Positions 55,817 through 64,000 of a DNA stretch of 64,000 nt are shown in pieces. Source of the stretch: Oerskovia merdavium (GTDB lineage Bacteria > Actinomycetota > Actinomycetes > Actinomycetales > Cellulomonadaceae); contig NZ_JACSQF010000012.1 in assembly GCF_014836755.1 (NCBI RefSeq), positions 87,753 to 151,752 of the forward strand, given 5' to 3'. Position 1 is the first letter of the stretch, and each line of letters starts with the position of its first letter. Made by a program: the position numbers and the translations under genes. The notes beneath the pieces are model-generated. The model was given only the letters and a program-made list of their open reading frames with translations. It ran no database searches and had not been told where the DNA came from.

Positions 55817-56839
55817 TCAGGCGTCGTGAGCGCGGGCTGTGGTCCCTCGAGGGCGCAGCGCGGGAGTCGAGTCCAGGAACGAGGCCGGCTCCGCGCCGTC
55901 CATGCGGTCGAACAGCCGGCGCGCGACGTGCGCGCCGTAGCGGGTCACGTCGTGGCTGAGCGCGGAGAGCCGGGGATAGGTGGCCTCGCACAACGGGGAG
56001 TCGTCCCACGCGATGATCGAGAGATCTTGTGGGACGGCAGCGCCCATCTCCGTCGCGACACCGAGCCCGGACAGGGCCATGACGTCGTTGTCGTAGATGA
56101 TCGCCGAGGGCGGTTCCTCGGACGTCAGGAGAGCACGCGTCCCCGCCGCACCCTCGACGGCCGTGTAGTCCGTCCGCACGACGACGCCCTCGACACCCAG
56201 GCGTGCCGTCTCGTGCGCGAACGCGTCGTCACGGATGTGGGTGTGCCCGAAGCTCTCGACGCCCGCGACCCGGGCGATCCTGCGGTGTCCCATCATGTGC
56301 AGGTACCGCACGCTCTCGCGCATCGCTGCTGCGTCGTCGGTCCAGACGTTGGTCAGCCCCCCGGCCAGCGACGAATCGCCGACGACGACCGCCGGCAGGG
56401 CGTCAGCCGCCTGCAGCAGCTCGATCCGCGGGTCCTCGACGCGAGGGTCGACCATGATGACCCCGTCGACACGCCGCGCCGCGCGCCACTGACGATAGGT
56501 CCGCACCTCGCTCTCGAGGTCCGGCACCACCTGGAGCAGGAGCGCGTAGCCCCGCTTGGACAGCTCGGACTCGATCCCGGCCAGGAACTGCATGTAGAAA
56601 GACTCCACGCCCAGCATGCTCGGGTCCCGGGCCAGCACCAGACCGATCGTCTCGGTCTTCGCGCCGGACAAGGACCTCGCCGCGGAGCTGGGCGCCCAGC
56701 CCATGTCGGTGGCGACCTTGAGGATGCGGGCGCGCGTGTCGTCGGAGACGCCGGGCCGGTTGTTGAGCGCGTAGGACACCGCGCCGGTCGACACCCCGGC
56801 CTTCTGCGCGATGTCGGCGATCGTGATCCGAGCCACCAT
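55817..56839 (-). CDS. LacI-family regulator of the mannan locus
   Basis: 340 residues from the ATG at 56839 (AAGGAGGAGG upstream). HTH ITIADIAQKAGVSTGAVSYALNN near 5-27, then a sugar-sensing domain (TIGLVLARDPS ... LSIIAWDDSPLCEATYP). Located at the head of the mannan gene set, 170 bases before the binding-protein gene. The AAGCGCTT sites at 46406, 46578 and 55756 have the symmetry expected of its target. Confidence 0.88.
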   Translation of the reverse strand: MVARITIADIAQKAGVSTGAVSYALNNRPGVSDDTRARILKVATDMGWAPSSAARSLSGAKTETIGLVLARDPSMLGVESFYMQFLAGIESELSKRGYALLLQVVPDLESEVRTYRQWRAARRVDGVIMVDPRVEDPRIELLQAADALPAVVVGDSSLAGGLTNVWTDDAAAMRESVRYLHMMGHRRIARVAGVESFGHTHIRDDAFAHETARLGVEGVVVRTDYTAVEGAAGTRALLTSEEPPSAIIYDNDVMALSGLGVATEMGAAVPQDLSIIAWDDSPLCEATYPRLSALSHDVTRYGAHVARRLFDRMDGAEPASFLDSTPALRPRGTTARAHDA

Positions 56840-57002
56840 CCTCCTCCTTGCCTGGGACGGCGGCCGAGGCCGCCCTCGTCGCCGTCGCCGGCGAGCGCGT
56901 GCCACGTCGTCGGTCCCCCACGCGGCGTCGAGCGTCACGCCGGGGACGGGTGGGTCAAGTCTGCCACCGCCGTGCCGGTGCCCCCCCCCCAGGCCCGGGG
57001 TC

Positions 57003-57779
57003 TCACCGCCCCGAGCCGTACCTCTCGAGCAGGTACTGCCCGTACGTCCCGGTCCCGTAGGGCTTGCCGGGGACCAGGTGGTACCCGGCAGCGAAGGCCG
57101 CGAACGTCCTGCCGGGCACCCGCACGCGCACGACCTCGCGCCGGCTCCCGGTCGCCCTCGCCCAGGCACGCGCGGCCTCCCGACCCGTGATGCGCTCGGG
57201 TCCGCCGATGTCGGCGACCCTGCCCGAGGGCCCGGCGGCGACGATCTCCACGAGCCGCGCGGCGACGTCGGGCACCGCGATCGGCTGGACCTGGAGAGCG
57301 GGCGTGAGGAGGACGGGCGAGAAACGCTGCGCCGTGTAGAGCCCGACGACGAGCTGCGGGAACTGCGTGGCCCGCAGGACCGTGTGCGGCAGCCCTGACC
57401 CGGCGAGCATCGACTCCACCTCGACCTTGGCCCGGTAGTAGCCGAGCGGGATGCGGTCGACGCCCACGATCGACTGGAACACGACGTGCCCCACGCTCGC
57501 CTCACGAGCCGCGGTCACGACGTGATGACCCATCTCGACGTCGGCCCGCGGCCCACGGGTCGCGAGGTGCAGGACGACCTCGATGCCGTCGAACGCCTCG
57601 CGCAGGCCCGCGCCCGTGGTCAGGTCGCCCGTCACGAGGCCCGGGACGGTCGAGCGGTCGGTCGAGCGGCTGAGGACCCGGACGTCGTGCCCGGCGGCCC
57701 GCAGGAGGGACACGGTGGGGGTGCCGAGGGTACCGGTGCCGCCCGTCACGAGCACGGTGGTCGCACGCACTGCGTTCAT
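57003..57779 (-). CDS. NAD(P)-binding atypical SDR, NmrA-like
   Basis: 258 residues beginning with a dinucleotide-binding loop VTGGTGTLGTPTVSLLRAAG. The family acts on quinones or senses redox cofactors; here the substrate is unknown. The LacI gene ahead runs the same way but is 160 bases off, so this is a separate unit. A 10-C run lies at 56981-56990, just past its stop. Confidence 0.82.
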   Translation of the reverse strand: MNAVRATTVLVTGGTGTLGTPTVSLLRAAGHDVRVLSRSTDRSTVPGLVTGDLTTGAGLREAFDGIEVVLHLATRGPRADVEMGHHVVTAAREASVGHVVFQSIVGVDRIPLGYYRAKVEVESMLAGSGLPHTVLRATQFPQLVVGLYTAQRFSPVLLTPALQVQPIAVPDVAARLVEIVAAGPSGRVADIGGPERITGREAARAWARATGSRREVVRVRVPGRTFAAFAAGYHLVPGKPYGTGTYGQYLLERYGSGR

Positions 57780-58004
57780 CGAGCGTTCCTCTCGTCGGCT
57801 GCTCTGCCGGGCACGTTCACGCGGGAGGCTGCGGTCACGCAGACGACCGCGTCCTGGATCCGGCGAGACGTCCAGGATCCCGGGACGGTCTCCCGTTCAT
57901 TCTGCGGGCTCGGGGGTCATCCACAAGCCCCGGCTCACCGGGACCGTCCACAGGAGGCCGTCTCGCCGCTGCACGCGCGGGTCGTGCTGCAGCACGCTGC
58001 CCGC

Positions 58005-58634
58005 ATGACCCAGAGCACCCGGTCCTCGCACCCCCGACGCCGAGCCACGCCCCCGCACCCCGTCTCGCCGCCGGGCCCGCGCACCCTGCGCGCTGCCTGG
58101 GGACGTCAGGCCGACGTGGCCAACGGCCCGGACGGCTTCCACCACGTCCACGGACCTCACACGCACGGCTGGCTGCTCGACGACGCGGTCCCCGAGCTCC
58201 TCGAAGGGATCGTCCAGGTGGACGACGACCCGCTCGAGCCGTCCTTCTTCGCGCACCTCGACGCACCGGTCGCGGAGGCCTTGCTGGCCCGCCTCGCCGC
58301 ACCCCGGCTCGCCGACCGGTCCAACGGCTCGCCCACGCTCGGGACCATGCTGCGCGCGGCGGTCGAGCACCCGGGCGAGCTCACGGTCCACGGGTTCGTG
58401 CTGGGTCCCGGACGCTGCGACGAACGACTCGTCGCGGAGGGCGTGATCGTGCGCCTCGAGGCCGACCTGCTCGTGACGGAGCACCACGCCCCGGGCTGCG
58501 AGTGCGAGCTGCTGTGGGCGTACGTGGTCGACGAGATCGGGCTCACCGGCTCCGTCCACGCACCGCACCGGATCCGCCGCGTCCAGCGCGCCGACGCTCC
58601 GGACGAGACGTGGTGGCAGCTGCTGTGGGCATGA
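58005..58634 (+). CDS. Hypothetical protein
   Basis: 209 residues from the ATG at 58005, which has no clear ribosome-binding site. The first 30 residues are Pro/Arg/Ser-rich; the rest is soluble, with HHVHGPHTHGWLLDDAVPELL and CECELLWAYVVDEIG, and ends QLLWA. No family recognised. Converges on the MarR gene. Confidence 0.58.
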   Translation: MTQSTRSSHPRRRATPPHPVSPPGPRTLRAAWGRQADVANGPDGFHHVHGPHTHGWLLDDAVPELLEGIVQVDDDPLEPSFFAHLDAPVAEALLARLAAPRLADRSNGSPTLGTMLRAAVEHPGELTVHGFVLGPGRCDERLVAEGVIVRLEADLLVTEHHAPGCECELLWAYVVDEIGLTGSVHAPHRIRRVQRADAPDETWWQLLWA

Positions 58635-58681
58635 GCGGTGAGCGCTCCGAGCAGGCGCGGCCGGTCCCGGCGCGGTGCCCG

Positions 58682-59236
58682 TCAGGACCGTTCGAGGAAC
58701 CCCTCGCTCGCCTGCTCGAACCGGCGCATGAGCCCGGCGAAGGCCAGCCGGTCCTGCGGGTCCCACCCGTCGAGCAGCTCGTCGACGAGCCGGTCCCCTG
58801 CCGTGACGAACGTCCTCGCGACCCGCGCCCCTGCCGCGGTGAGGTGGACGCGTGCGGCCCGTGCGTCGTCGGGGTCCTCGCGACGCTCGGTGAGGCCCGC
58901 CGCGTCGAGGCGTCGCACGATCTTGCTGACGTTCGACGGCCCGGTGGACAGGTGCTCCGCGAGCGCCGACGGGCGCCGCGGCCCCTGCCGCCACACGATC
59001 GTGAGGACCACGATCGCCGGGGAGTCCAGGTCGATCCCCTCGCGCGCCGCGACCGCGGCGAGGAAGTCCCCGCTCGTCCACAGGCCCATGACGCGGACCA
59101 GGGAGTCGAGCAGGTCGGACCGGTAGCCGGGCACGCGGGCGTCGCCCTGCGCGGGCCCGGGGCTCCCCGCGGCGGGGCCGCAACCCGGCCCCGCCCCGAG
59201 GGAGGCCCCTGTCGCGGGGCGTGGTGCGTCGGTCAC
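58682..59236 (-). CDS. MarR-family regulator
   Basis: 184 residues from a GTG that overlaps the SDR stop (GTGA). Winged helix RPSALAEHLSTGPSNVSKIVRRLDAAGL near 95-122 with the wing ERREDPDDARAARVHLT. N-terminal 35 residues are Gly/Pro-rich. Co-translated with the SDR gene, so it probably controls that operon in response to the SDR substrate. Confidence 0.86.
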   Translation of the reverse strand: MTDAPRPATGASLGAGPGCGPAAGSPGPAQGDARVPGYRSDLLDSLVRVMGLWTSGDFLAAVAAREGIDLDSPAIVVLTIVWRQGPRRPSALAEHLSTGPSNVSKIVRRLDAAGLTERREDPDDARAARVHLTAAGARVARTFVTAGDRLVDELLDGWDPQDRLAFAGLMRRFEQASEGFLERS

Positions 59237-59979
59237 GCGACCTGCGTGCCGCCGTCGACGGGCAGGACGACGCCCGTGATGAAGCTCGCCTGGTCGGAGA
59301 GCAGGAACGCGACCGCGTCGGCGATCTCGGACGGCTGCCCCAGCCTCTTCATGGGGACGTCGGCCGCGTACCCGGCACGAGCCTCCTCGGGCAGCGACGC
59401 GAGCGCCGCCGTCTCGATCGCACCCGGCGCGACCGCGTTGATGCGGATGCCGTCGGTCACGTACTCGACCGCGGTGCCGCGCGTGAGCGAGACGACGCCG
59501 GCCTTGGCGGCCGAGTACGGCGAGAGGCCCGGTGACGCCTTGAGCCCGGCGATCGAGGCGATGTTGACGATGCTGCCGCCGCCGTGGACGAGCATCTGGG
59601 CGATCTCGGCCTTCATCGACAGGAAGGTCCCGCGCAGGGTGATGTCGAGCGTGCGGTCCCAGCCGTCCTGCGGCATCTGGTCGAGGCGGAACGGGCGCGT
59701 GCCGACCCCTGCGTTGTTGACCGCGAGGTGCAGCCCCCCGAACGTCTCCACCGCGAACGCGACCAGGGCGGTGACGTCGGCAGGCTCGGCGACGTTCGCG
59801 CGGCGGTACGACGCGCGGCCGCCCGCGGCCTCGATCTCGGCGACCACGCGGGCGCCGGCCTCGTCGTTCACGTCGGAGACGACGACGGCCGCTCCCTGCG
59901 CGGCGAGCCGCTTCGCGACGGCTTCGCCGATGCCCGCGCCGGAGGCCGTGACGAGCGCGACCTTGTTGCTGAACTGCAT
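59233..59979 (-). CDS. Classical SDR oxidoreductase
   Basis: 248 residues. NAD(P) loop TASGAGIGEAVA near 11, NNAG near 88, catalytic Ser in IASIAG and YSAAK near 151-155, C-terminal VLPVDGGTQVA. Strong GGAGG eight to twelve bases before the ATG. Fits 3-oxoacyl-ACP reductase-like or short alcohol dehydrogenases; substrate unknown. First gene of a two-gene operon with the MarR regulator. Confidence 0.9.
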   Translation of the reverse strand: MQFSNKVALVTASGAGIGEAVAKRLAAQGAAVVVSDVNDEAGARVVAEIEAAGGRASYRRANVAEPADVTALVAFAVETFGGLHLAVNNAGVGTRPFRLDQMPQDGWDRTLDITLRGTFLSMKAEIAQMLVHGGGSIVNIASIAGLKASPGLSPYSAAKAGVVSLTRGTAVEYVTDGIRINAVAPGAIETAALASLPEEARAGYAADVPMKRLGQPSEIADAVAFLLSDQASFITGVVLPVDGGTQVA

Positions 59980-60158
59980 GAGTAATCCTCCAGATTTTTC
60001 TGTCTTCGCGACAGCATATGCCCGCAGAGCGGCAGCTCGCCTCCACCCGACAACCCTCGCGAACCAGCACAACCGTGCTTCTTACACACAGGCAATGCCC
60101 AGGAAACAGGCCCCACATAGCGTCCGAGCCCTGACGTCCCCCTGACCGAAAGGCTCTC

Positions 60159-61748
60159 GTGAGATCCCTGACACTGACCCTGTCCGGCCGCGCCCTCGCG
60201 GCCGGCGTCGCGCTCCTCCTCGCCCTGGTCTCGCTCGTCTCCGTCGTCGCCTACTCGATCGCCGAGTCCCGCACCACGGCCGCTGCGCAGGGGCAGCAGC
60301 CGTTGGTCCTCGCCTCCGGCACGACCCCGCTGGGCATCACGTCCACCAGCTACCAGGCCGTGACCGCCGCGGCCACGACGTCCAAGCCCAAGGTCGTGGT
60401 CGTCGCGACGGGCGGCACCATGGCCGGCAAGGCCGGCACGCGCGACGGCTTCACGAGCTACCGCGCGGGCACCTACCTCATGTCCGACATGCTCGACACG
60501 CTCCGCCCCGAGATCGACCAGATCGCCGACGTGACCGCGGTCCAGTTCGGCAACGCCGGATCCTCCGGCTACACCATGGAGCAGTTCCACGCCCTCACGC
60601 TCGAGGTCGAGAAGCAGCTCGAGACCGCGGACGCCGTGGTCGTCACGACCGGCACCGACACCCAGGAGGAGTTCGCGTACTGGCTCGACCTCACGGTCCA
60701 GTCGCGCAAGCCCGTCATCACCTCGGGCTCCATGCGCCCGTGGGGCGCGGGCGACACCCCGGCCGACAAGGCGGTCTTCGGGTCCGACGCGCCCGCGAAC
60801 CTCTACAACGCCGTGCGCCTCGCGGCGAGCCAGCAGACCTACTGCTTCGGGACCGTCCTCATGCTCAACGACGAGATCCAGGCGGCCCGCGAGGTCACCA
60901 AGACCAACGCCTACCGCACCGACACGTTCCAGACGCGCGAGTACGGCGTCCTGGGCTGGATCGACGGCGCCAACATCACGCTGGGTCGGGCACCGGCCCG
61001 CGTCATGAGCTGCGACCAGGAGTCGTGGTTCACGCCGTTCGACGTCTCGAAGGTCGACCCCAAGGCGCTGCCGCGCGTCGAGATCGTCATGTCCTACCAG
61101 CAGGCCGGCGGCGAGGCCGTCAAGGCATTCGCCGACGCCGGGGTCAAGGGCATGGTCACGGCGGGCACCGGGGCGGGAGGCATCTCGGGTGCCATGAGCT
61201 CGGAGCGCAGCAAGGCCGTCTCCAAGGGGGTCTGGTTCGTCAGCACGACGCGGACCGGGTCCGGGTCGAGCTACGGGGGCAGCAACGGGGTCCTCGCGGG
61301 TGAGGACCTGACGGCGGTCAAGGCCCGCCTGCTGCTGGTCCTGTCCCGGGCCTTCACCGAGGACTTCAACCAGGCCAAGGACTGGTTCGCGACGTTCGGC
61401 ACGCCGACGTTCGAGCAGTCCGGCGCGGCATCGACCATCCCGGCCGAACCGGGCGGCACCTCGGTCCTGCTCACGTCGACCGCGACGGCCGCGTGCAACG
61501 GTCGGACCGCGAGCATCCACGTCACGGTCACCAACACGGACAGCGTGCCGATCGACGTCCGGGTCACCTCGGCCGCGGGCGAGCACAAGTTCAGCAAGAT
61601 CCCCGTGGGCAGCACGGTCGAGCACACCCTGACCCGGGGTGCGTCGCTCGACGCCGGGGAGGCCAAGCTCGTGGCCTACAAGAACGTGGACGGCGCGGGC
61701 GTGCAGAGCACGAGCACTGCAGCGCACGCGGCGGTCACCTGCCGGTAG
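60159..61748 (+). CDS. Exported type II L-asparaginase with C-terminal extension
   Basis: 529 residues, well above the usual 330-350. Signal or anchor segment at about 10-35 (LAAGVALLLALVSLVSVVAY). Asparaginase core with first catalytic Thr in VATGGTMAG near 84 and second in VVTTGTDTQEE near 164. Residues 425-529 form a beta-sandwich with two Cys (TAACNGRTASIHVTVTNTDSVPIDVRV ... VTCR). It hydrolyses asparagine outside the cytoplasm. Start: the ATG-like GTG at 60159 follows GAAAGGCTCTC. Confidence 0.9.
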   Translation: MRSLTLTLSGRALAAGVALLLALVSLVSVVAYSIAESRTTAAAQGQQPLVLASGTTPLGITSTSYQAVTAAATTSKPKVVVVATGGTMAGKAGTRDGFTSYRAGTYLMSDMLDTLRPEIDQIADVTAVQFGNAGSSGYTMEQFHALTLEVEKQLETADAVVVTTGTDTQEEFAYWLDLTVQSRKPVITSGSMRPWGAGDTPADKAVFGSDAPANLYNAVRLAASQQTYCFGTVLMLNDEIQAAREVTKTNAYRTDTFQTREYGVLGWIDGANITLGRAPARVMSCDQESWFTPFDVSKVDPKALPRVEIVMSYQQAGGEAVKAFADAGVKGMVTAGTGAGGISGAMSSERSKAVSKGVWFVSTTRTGSGSSYGGSNGVLAGEDLTAVKARLLLVLSRAFTEDFNQAKDWFATFGTPTFEQSGAASTIPAEPGGTSVLLTSTATAACNGRTASIHVTVTNTDSVPIDVRVTSAAGEHKFSKIPVGSTVEHTLTRGASLDAGEAKLVAYKNVDGAGVQSTSTAAHAAVTCR

Positions 61749-61826
61749 CACCACCGGCCCGACGCCGGCACCCACCCTCCGGGGTGGGCGCCGCTCCTGC
61801 GCGGGTCACCTTCTGCGTCGAGGCGA

Positions 61827-62291
61827 CTACGTCGCCGAGGGGGCGGGCCGCGCGCGGCGCACCGCGAAGAACCCGACCGTGAGGGCCGCCCCCAGCGCGG
61901 CCCCCGTGGTGTTGAGCACGACGTCCTGCACGGTCGAGTACCGCCCGGGGATCAGCATCTGGGTCAGCTCGATCGCGAGCGACAGCACGAAGCCCGTGAG
62001 CACCACGAGACCGGCGCGCCGCCAGAGGCCCCGCGTGAGTCCGGCCGCGAGGTCGCCCCGGGCACCGGTCCCGGTCAGGACGAGCAGCCCCAGCACGCCG
62101 AACGGCAGGAACATGACCACGTTCGACGCGGCCTCGAGGAACACGACGGTCATGGGCAGCCCCACCGCGCGGAACGCGTCGACGACCGCGAGCGCCCAGC
62201 CCGGGGCCGCGGTGGACTCGGGCGAGGGCCAGCACGTCACGACCAGGACGGCGGCGAGGTAGACCGCGAAGGTCCAGCGGAGGGTGCGCAC
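61827..62291 (-). CDS. VanZ-family membrane protein
   Basis: 154 residues, four hydrophobic segments, with NVVMFLPFGVLGLLVL and IELTQMLIPGRYSTVQDVVLNTTGAALGA, the conserved VanZ pattern. The molecular role is unknown; one member contributes to teicoplanin resistance. Diverges from the YchJ-like gene across 28 bases. Confidence 0.88.
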   Translation of the reverse strand: MRTLRWTFAVYLAAVLVVTCWPSPESTAAPGWALAVVDAFRAVGLPMTVVFLEAASNVVMFLPFGVLGLLVLTGTGARGDLAAGLTRGLWRRAGLVVLTGFVLSLAIELTQMLIPGRYSTVQDVVLNTTGAALGAALTVGFFAVRRARPAPSAT

Positions 62292-62319
62292 GGCTCACAC
62301 CCTACGGAAGGATGGTCGG

Positions 62320-62754
62320 GTGACCGCGACCTGGCCCCTGCCCGACGATGCCCGCTGCCCGTGCCTGTCCGGCGAGACGTACGGGGCGTGCTGCGGACGC
62401 TTCCACACCGGCCTCGCCGGGAGCGGCCCAGACGCGGTGAGGGCCCCGACGGCCGAGGCCTTGATGCGTTCGCGCTACGCGGCGTTCGCGGTCGGCGACG
62501 CGGACTACCTGCTCGCGACCTGGCACCCCTCGACGCGCCCCGCGGAGCTGGACCTCGACGACGACGTGACGTGGCGCCGTCTGGACGTCGTGGCGACGAG
62601 CGCGGGCGGCCCGCTCGACCGGACGGGCGTCGTCGAGTTCGTGGCCCACTTCCGCTCCGCGGAGACCCGCGAGCGCGGGTCGCTGCACGAGGTCAGCTCG
62701 TTCGTGCGCGAGGGCGGGCGCTGGTTCTACGTGGACGGGGAGCACCGGGGCTGA
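62320..62754 (+). CDS. YchJ-like SEC-C motif protein
   Basis: 144 residues from a GTG with GGAAGGA upstream. N-terminal SEC-C zinc motif CPCLSGETYGACCGRFH near 13-29, then an NTF2-like domain (LMRSRYAAFAVGDADYLLATWHPSTRP, VEFVAHFR, FVREGGRWFYVDGEHRG). Family of unknown function, often linked to stress or metal handling. Confidence 0.9.
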   Translation: MTATWPLPDDARCPCLSGETYGACCGRFHTGLAGSGPDAVRAPTAEALMRSRYAAFAVGDADYLLATWHPSTRPAELDLDDDVTWRRLDVVATSAGGPLDRTGVVEFVAHFRSAETRERGSLHEVSSFVREGGRWFYVDGEHRG

Positions 62755-62798
62755 CGCGCTCGCGAGGGGTCGCTCGGCCGCGGGCTTACCCTGGCCGG

Positions 62799-64000
62799 GT
62801 GCCCTCGACCCAGCGCTCGTTCGCGTCCGACAACTACGCCCCTGCCCACCCGGCGGTCCTCGCGGCCCTGACCGCGGCGAACGTAGGCCACGCCGGGTCC
62901 TACGGTGCAGACCCGTGGACCGAGCGTCTCCAGGAGTCGGTCAGGCGTCACTTCGGCGAGCAGGCCACGGCGTACCCGGTGTTCAACGGGACGGGCGCGA
63001 ACGTCGTCGCGCTCACGTCGATGCTGCCGCGCTGGGGTGCGGTCGTCACGTCGGAGCACGCGCACGTCCACCAGGACGAGAACGGCGCCCCCGAGCGCGT
63101 CGGCGGGATCAAGCTCCTCACGGTCCCCGCACCGGACGGGAAGCTGACGCCGGGCGCGATCGACCGGTTCGTGGGCGACCTGGGCGACCAGCACCGCGCG
63201 CAGCCTCTCGTCGTCTCGATCACGCAGGCGACCGAGCTGGGCACGGTCTACTCGCCCGACGAGATCCGTGCGATCAGCGACCGCGCGCACGCCGCAGGCC
63301 TGCGTGTCCACCTCGACGGCGCCCGGCTCGCGAACGCGGCGGCCTCGCTGGGGGTGTCGTTGCGGGAGACGACGACCGACGTGGGTGTCGACGTCGTGTC
63401 GTTCGGCGGCACCAAGAACGGTCTGCTGTTCGGCGAGGCCGTCGTGGTCCTGGACCCCGACGCGGTCCAGGGCGTCGACTACGTCCGCAAGATGACCATG
63501 CAGCTCGCGTCCAAGATGCGCTTCGTCTCGGCGCAGCTCACGGCACTGCTCGAGGACGACCTGTGGCGCACCAGCGCGGCGCACGCCAACGCGATGGCTG
63601 CACGCCTGCGGGCCGCGCTCTCACCCGTGGCGAGCGAGGGAGAGGTGCCCGACGGCGGCACGCACGCGGCGCCGTCGGGCCTCACGTTCTCCCAGCCCAC
63701 CCAGGCCAACGCCGTGTTCGCGGTCCTCCCGCGCGCCGCTGCGCAAGCACTGCGCGCGGACTTCGCGTTCTACGACTGGGCCACCGCGGCCCCTGACCAC
63801 GTCACGGGCGACGAGCGCGTCGAGGTCCGCTGGATGTGCTCGTGGGACACGACAGTCGAGGACGTCGACGCGTTCGCGACCGCGGTCCGCACGGCTCTGG
63901 GAACGCCCGAGCGGGGGGGGCCCCGCGGGGCCGGGGGGCGCGGGACCCCCGGCCCCCGTCCCGAGGCGCCGACCCCCGCCCCTGCCAGGGCTGAGCACAC
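62799..64000 (+). CDS. Threonine aldolase / beta-eliminating lyase, runs off window end
   Basis: PLP fold-type I enzyme from a GTG at 62799 (FASDNYAPAHPAVLAALTAAN). Cofactor Lys in SFGGTKNGLLFGE near 206, Asp-containing HLDGARLANA near 171. It would split L-threonine or allo-threonine to glycine and acetaldehyde. The usual 340-370 residue body ends near TALG at 63900; the frame stays open through a Gly/Pro-rich tail to base 64000, with G8/C4 runs that could hide a sequencing slip. No stop in the window. Confidence 0.85.
   Translation, partial: MPSTQRSFASDNYAPAHPAVLAALTAANVGHAGSYGADPWTERLQESVRRHFGEQATAYPVFNGTGANVVALTSMLPRWGAVVTSEHAHVHQDENGAPERVGGIKLLTVPAPDGKLTPGAIDRFVGDLGDQHRAQPLVVSITQATELGTVYSPDEIRAISDRAHAAGLRVHLDGARLANAAASLGVSLRETTTDVGVDVVSFGGTKNGLLFGEAVVVLDPDAVQGVDYVRKMTMQLASKMRFVSAQLTALLEDDLWRTSAAHANAMAARLRAALSPVASEGEVPDGGTHAAPSGLTFSQPTQANAVFAVLPRAAAQALRADFAFYDWATAAPDHVTGDERVEVRWMCSWDTTVEDVDAFATAVRTALGTPERGGPRGAGGRGTPGPRPEAPTPAPARAEH

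Overview
The window is high-GC DNA with actinobacterial codon bias, secreted CAZymes carrying CBM5/12 and CBM2 modules, GTG starts, and many ATGA/GTGA start-stop overlaps. This fits a polysaccharide-degrading soil actinomycete of the Cellulosimicrobium/Cellulomonas/Oerskovia type. The genus is an inference. No rRNA, tRNA or CRISPR array was seen.

Layout. (1) 1-21.8 kb, + strand, is a defence island. It opens with a tightly coupled set: a DEAH helicase cut by the window edge, a NERD-SF1 helicase, a DrmA-like helicase and a DrmB-like DUF1998 protein. An IS481-family element and decayed sequence follow, then a C5-cytosine methyltransferase. This looks like a class-2 DISARM-type locus with no recognisable drmC; the IS lies where another gene seems to have been lost. 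Next come an EVE-like/zinc/HNH endonuclease overlapping a macro-SIR2 fusion, an unknown PH-like protein broken by a G32C10 run, and an McrB-McrC pair. (2) 21.8-36 kb is a mosaic: VOC protein, WXG-calpain peptidase, lipoprotein, a second NERD helicase, a T5orf172 protein, a VWA protein, two GH19 chitinases (one secreted, one without a signal peptide), and intergenic palindromes and a repeat that may be a structured RNA. (3) 36-44.8 kb is a galactan locus: LacI regulator, ABC importer, GH42 beta-galactosidase and secreted GH53 galactanase. (4) 44.9-56.8 kb is a mannan locus: secreted GH5 mannanase, importer, GH2 beta-mannosidase, AGE-family isomerase, a PfkB kinase fused in frame to a GH113 mannanase, and a LacI regulator. 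(5) 57-64 kb is housekeeping or mixed: NAD(P)-binding protein, MarR-SDR pair, secreted asparaginase, VanZ, YchJ-like protein and threonine aldolase, which runs off the end.

How the genes work together. In the mannan locus, the secreted mannanase makes oligomers, the ABC importer takes them up, GH113 and GH2 release mannose, an AGE isomerase would convert it to fructose, and the PfkB domain would phosphorylate it. Identical LacI-type half sites (AAGCGCTT core) in front of the mannanase and the importer tie the two units into one regulon. The galactan locus has the same logic on a divergent promoter. In the defence island, overlapping starts and stops define at least three co-translated modules.
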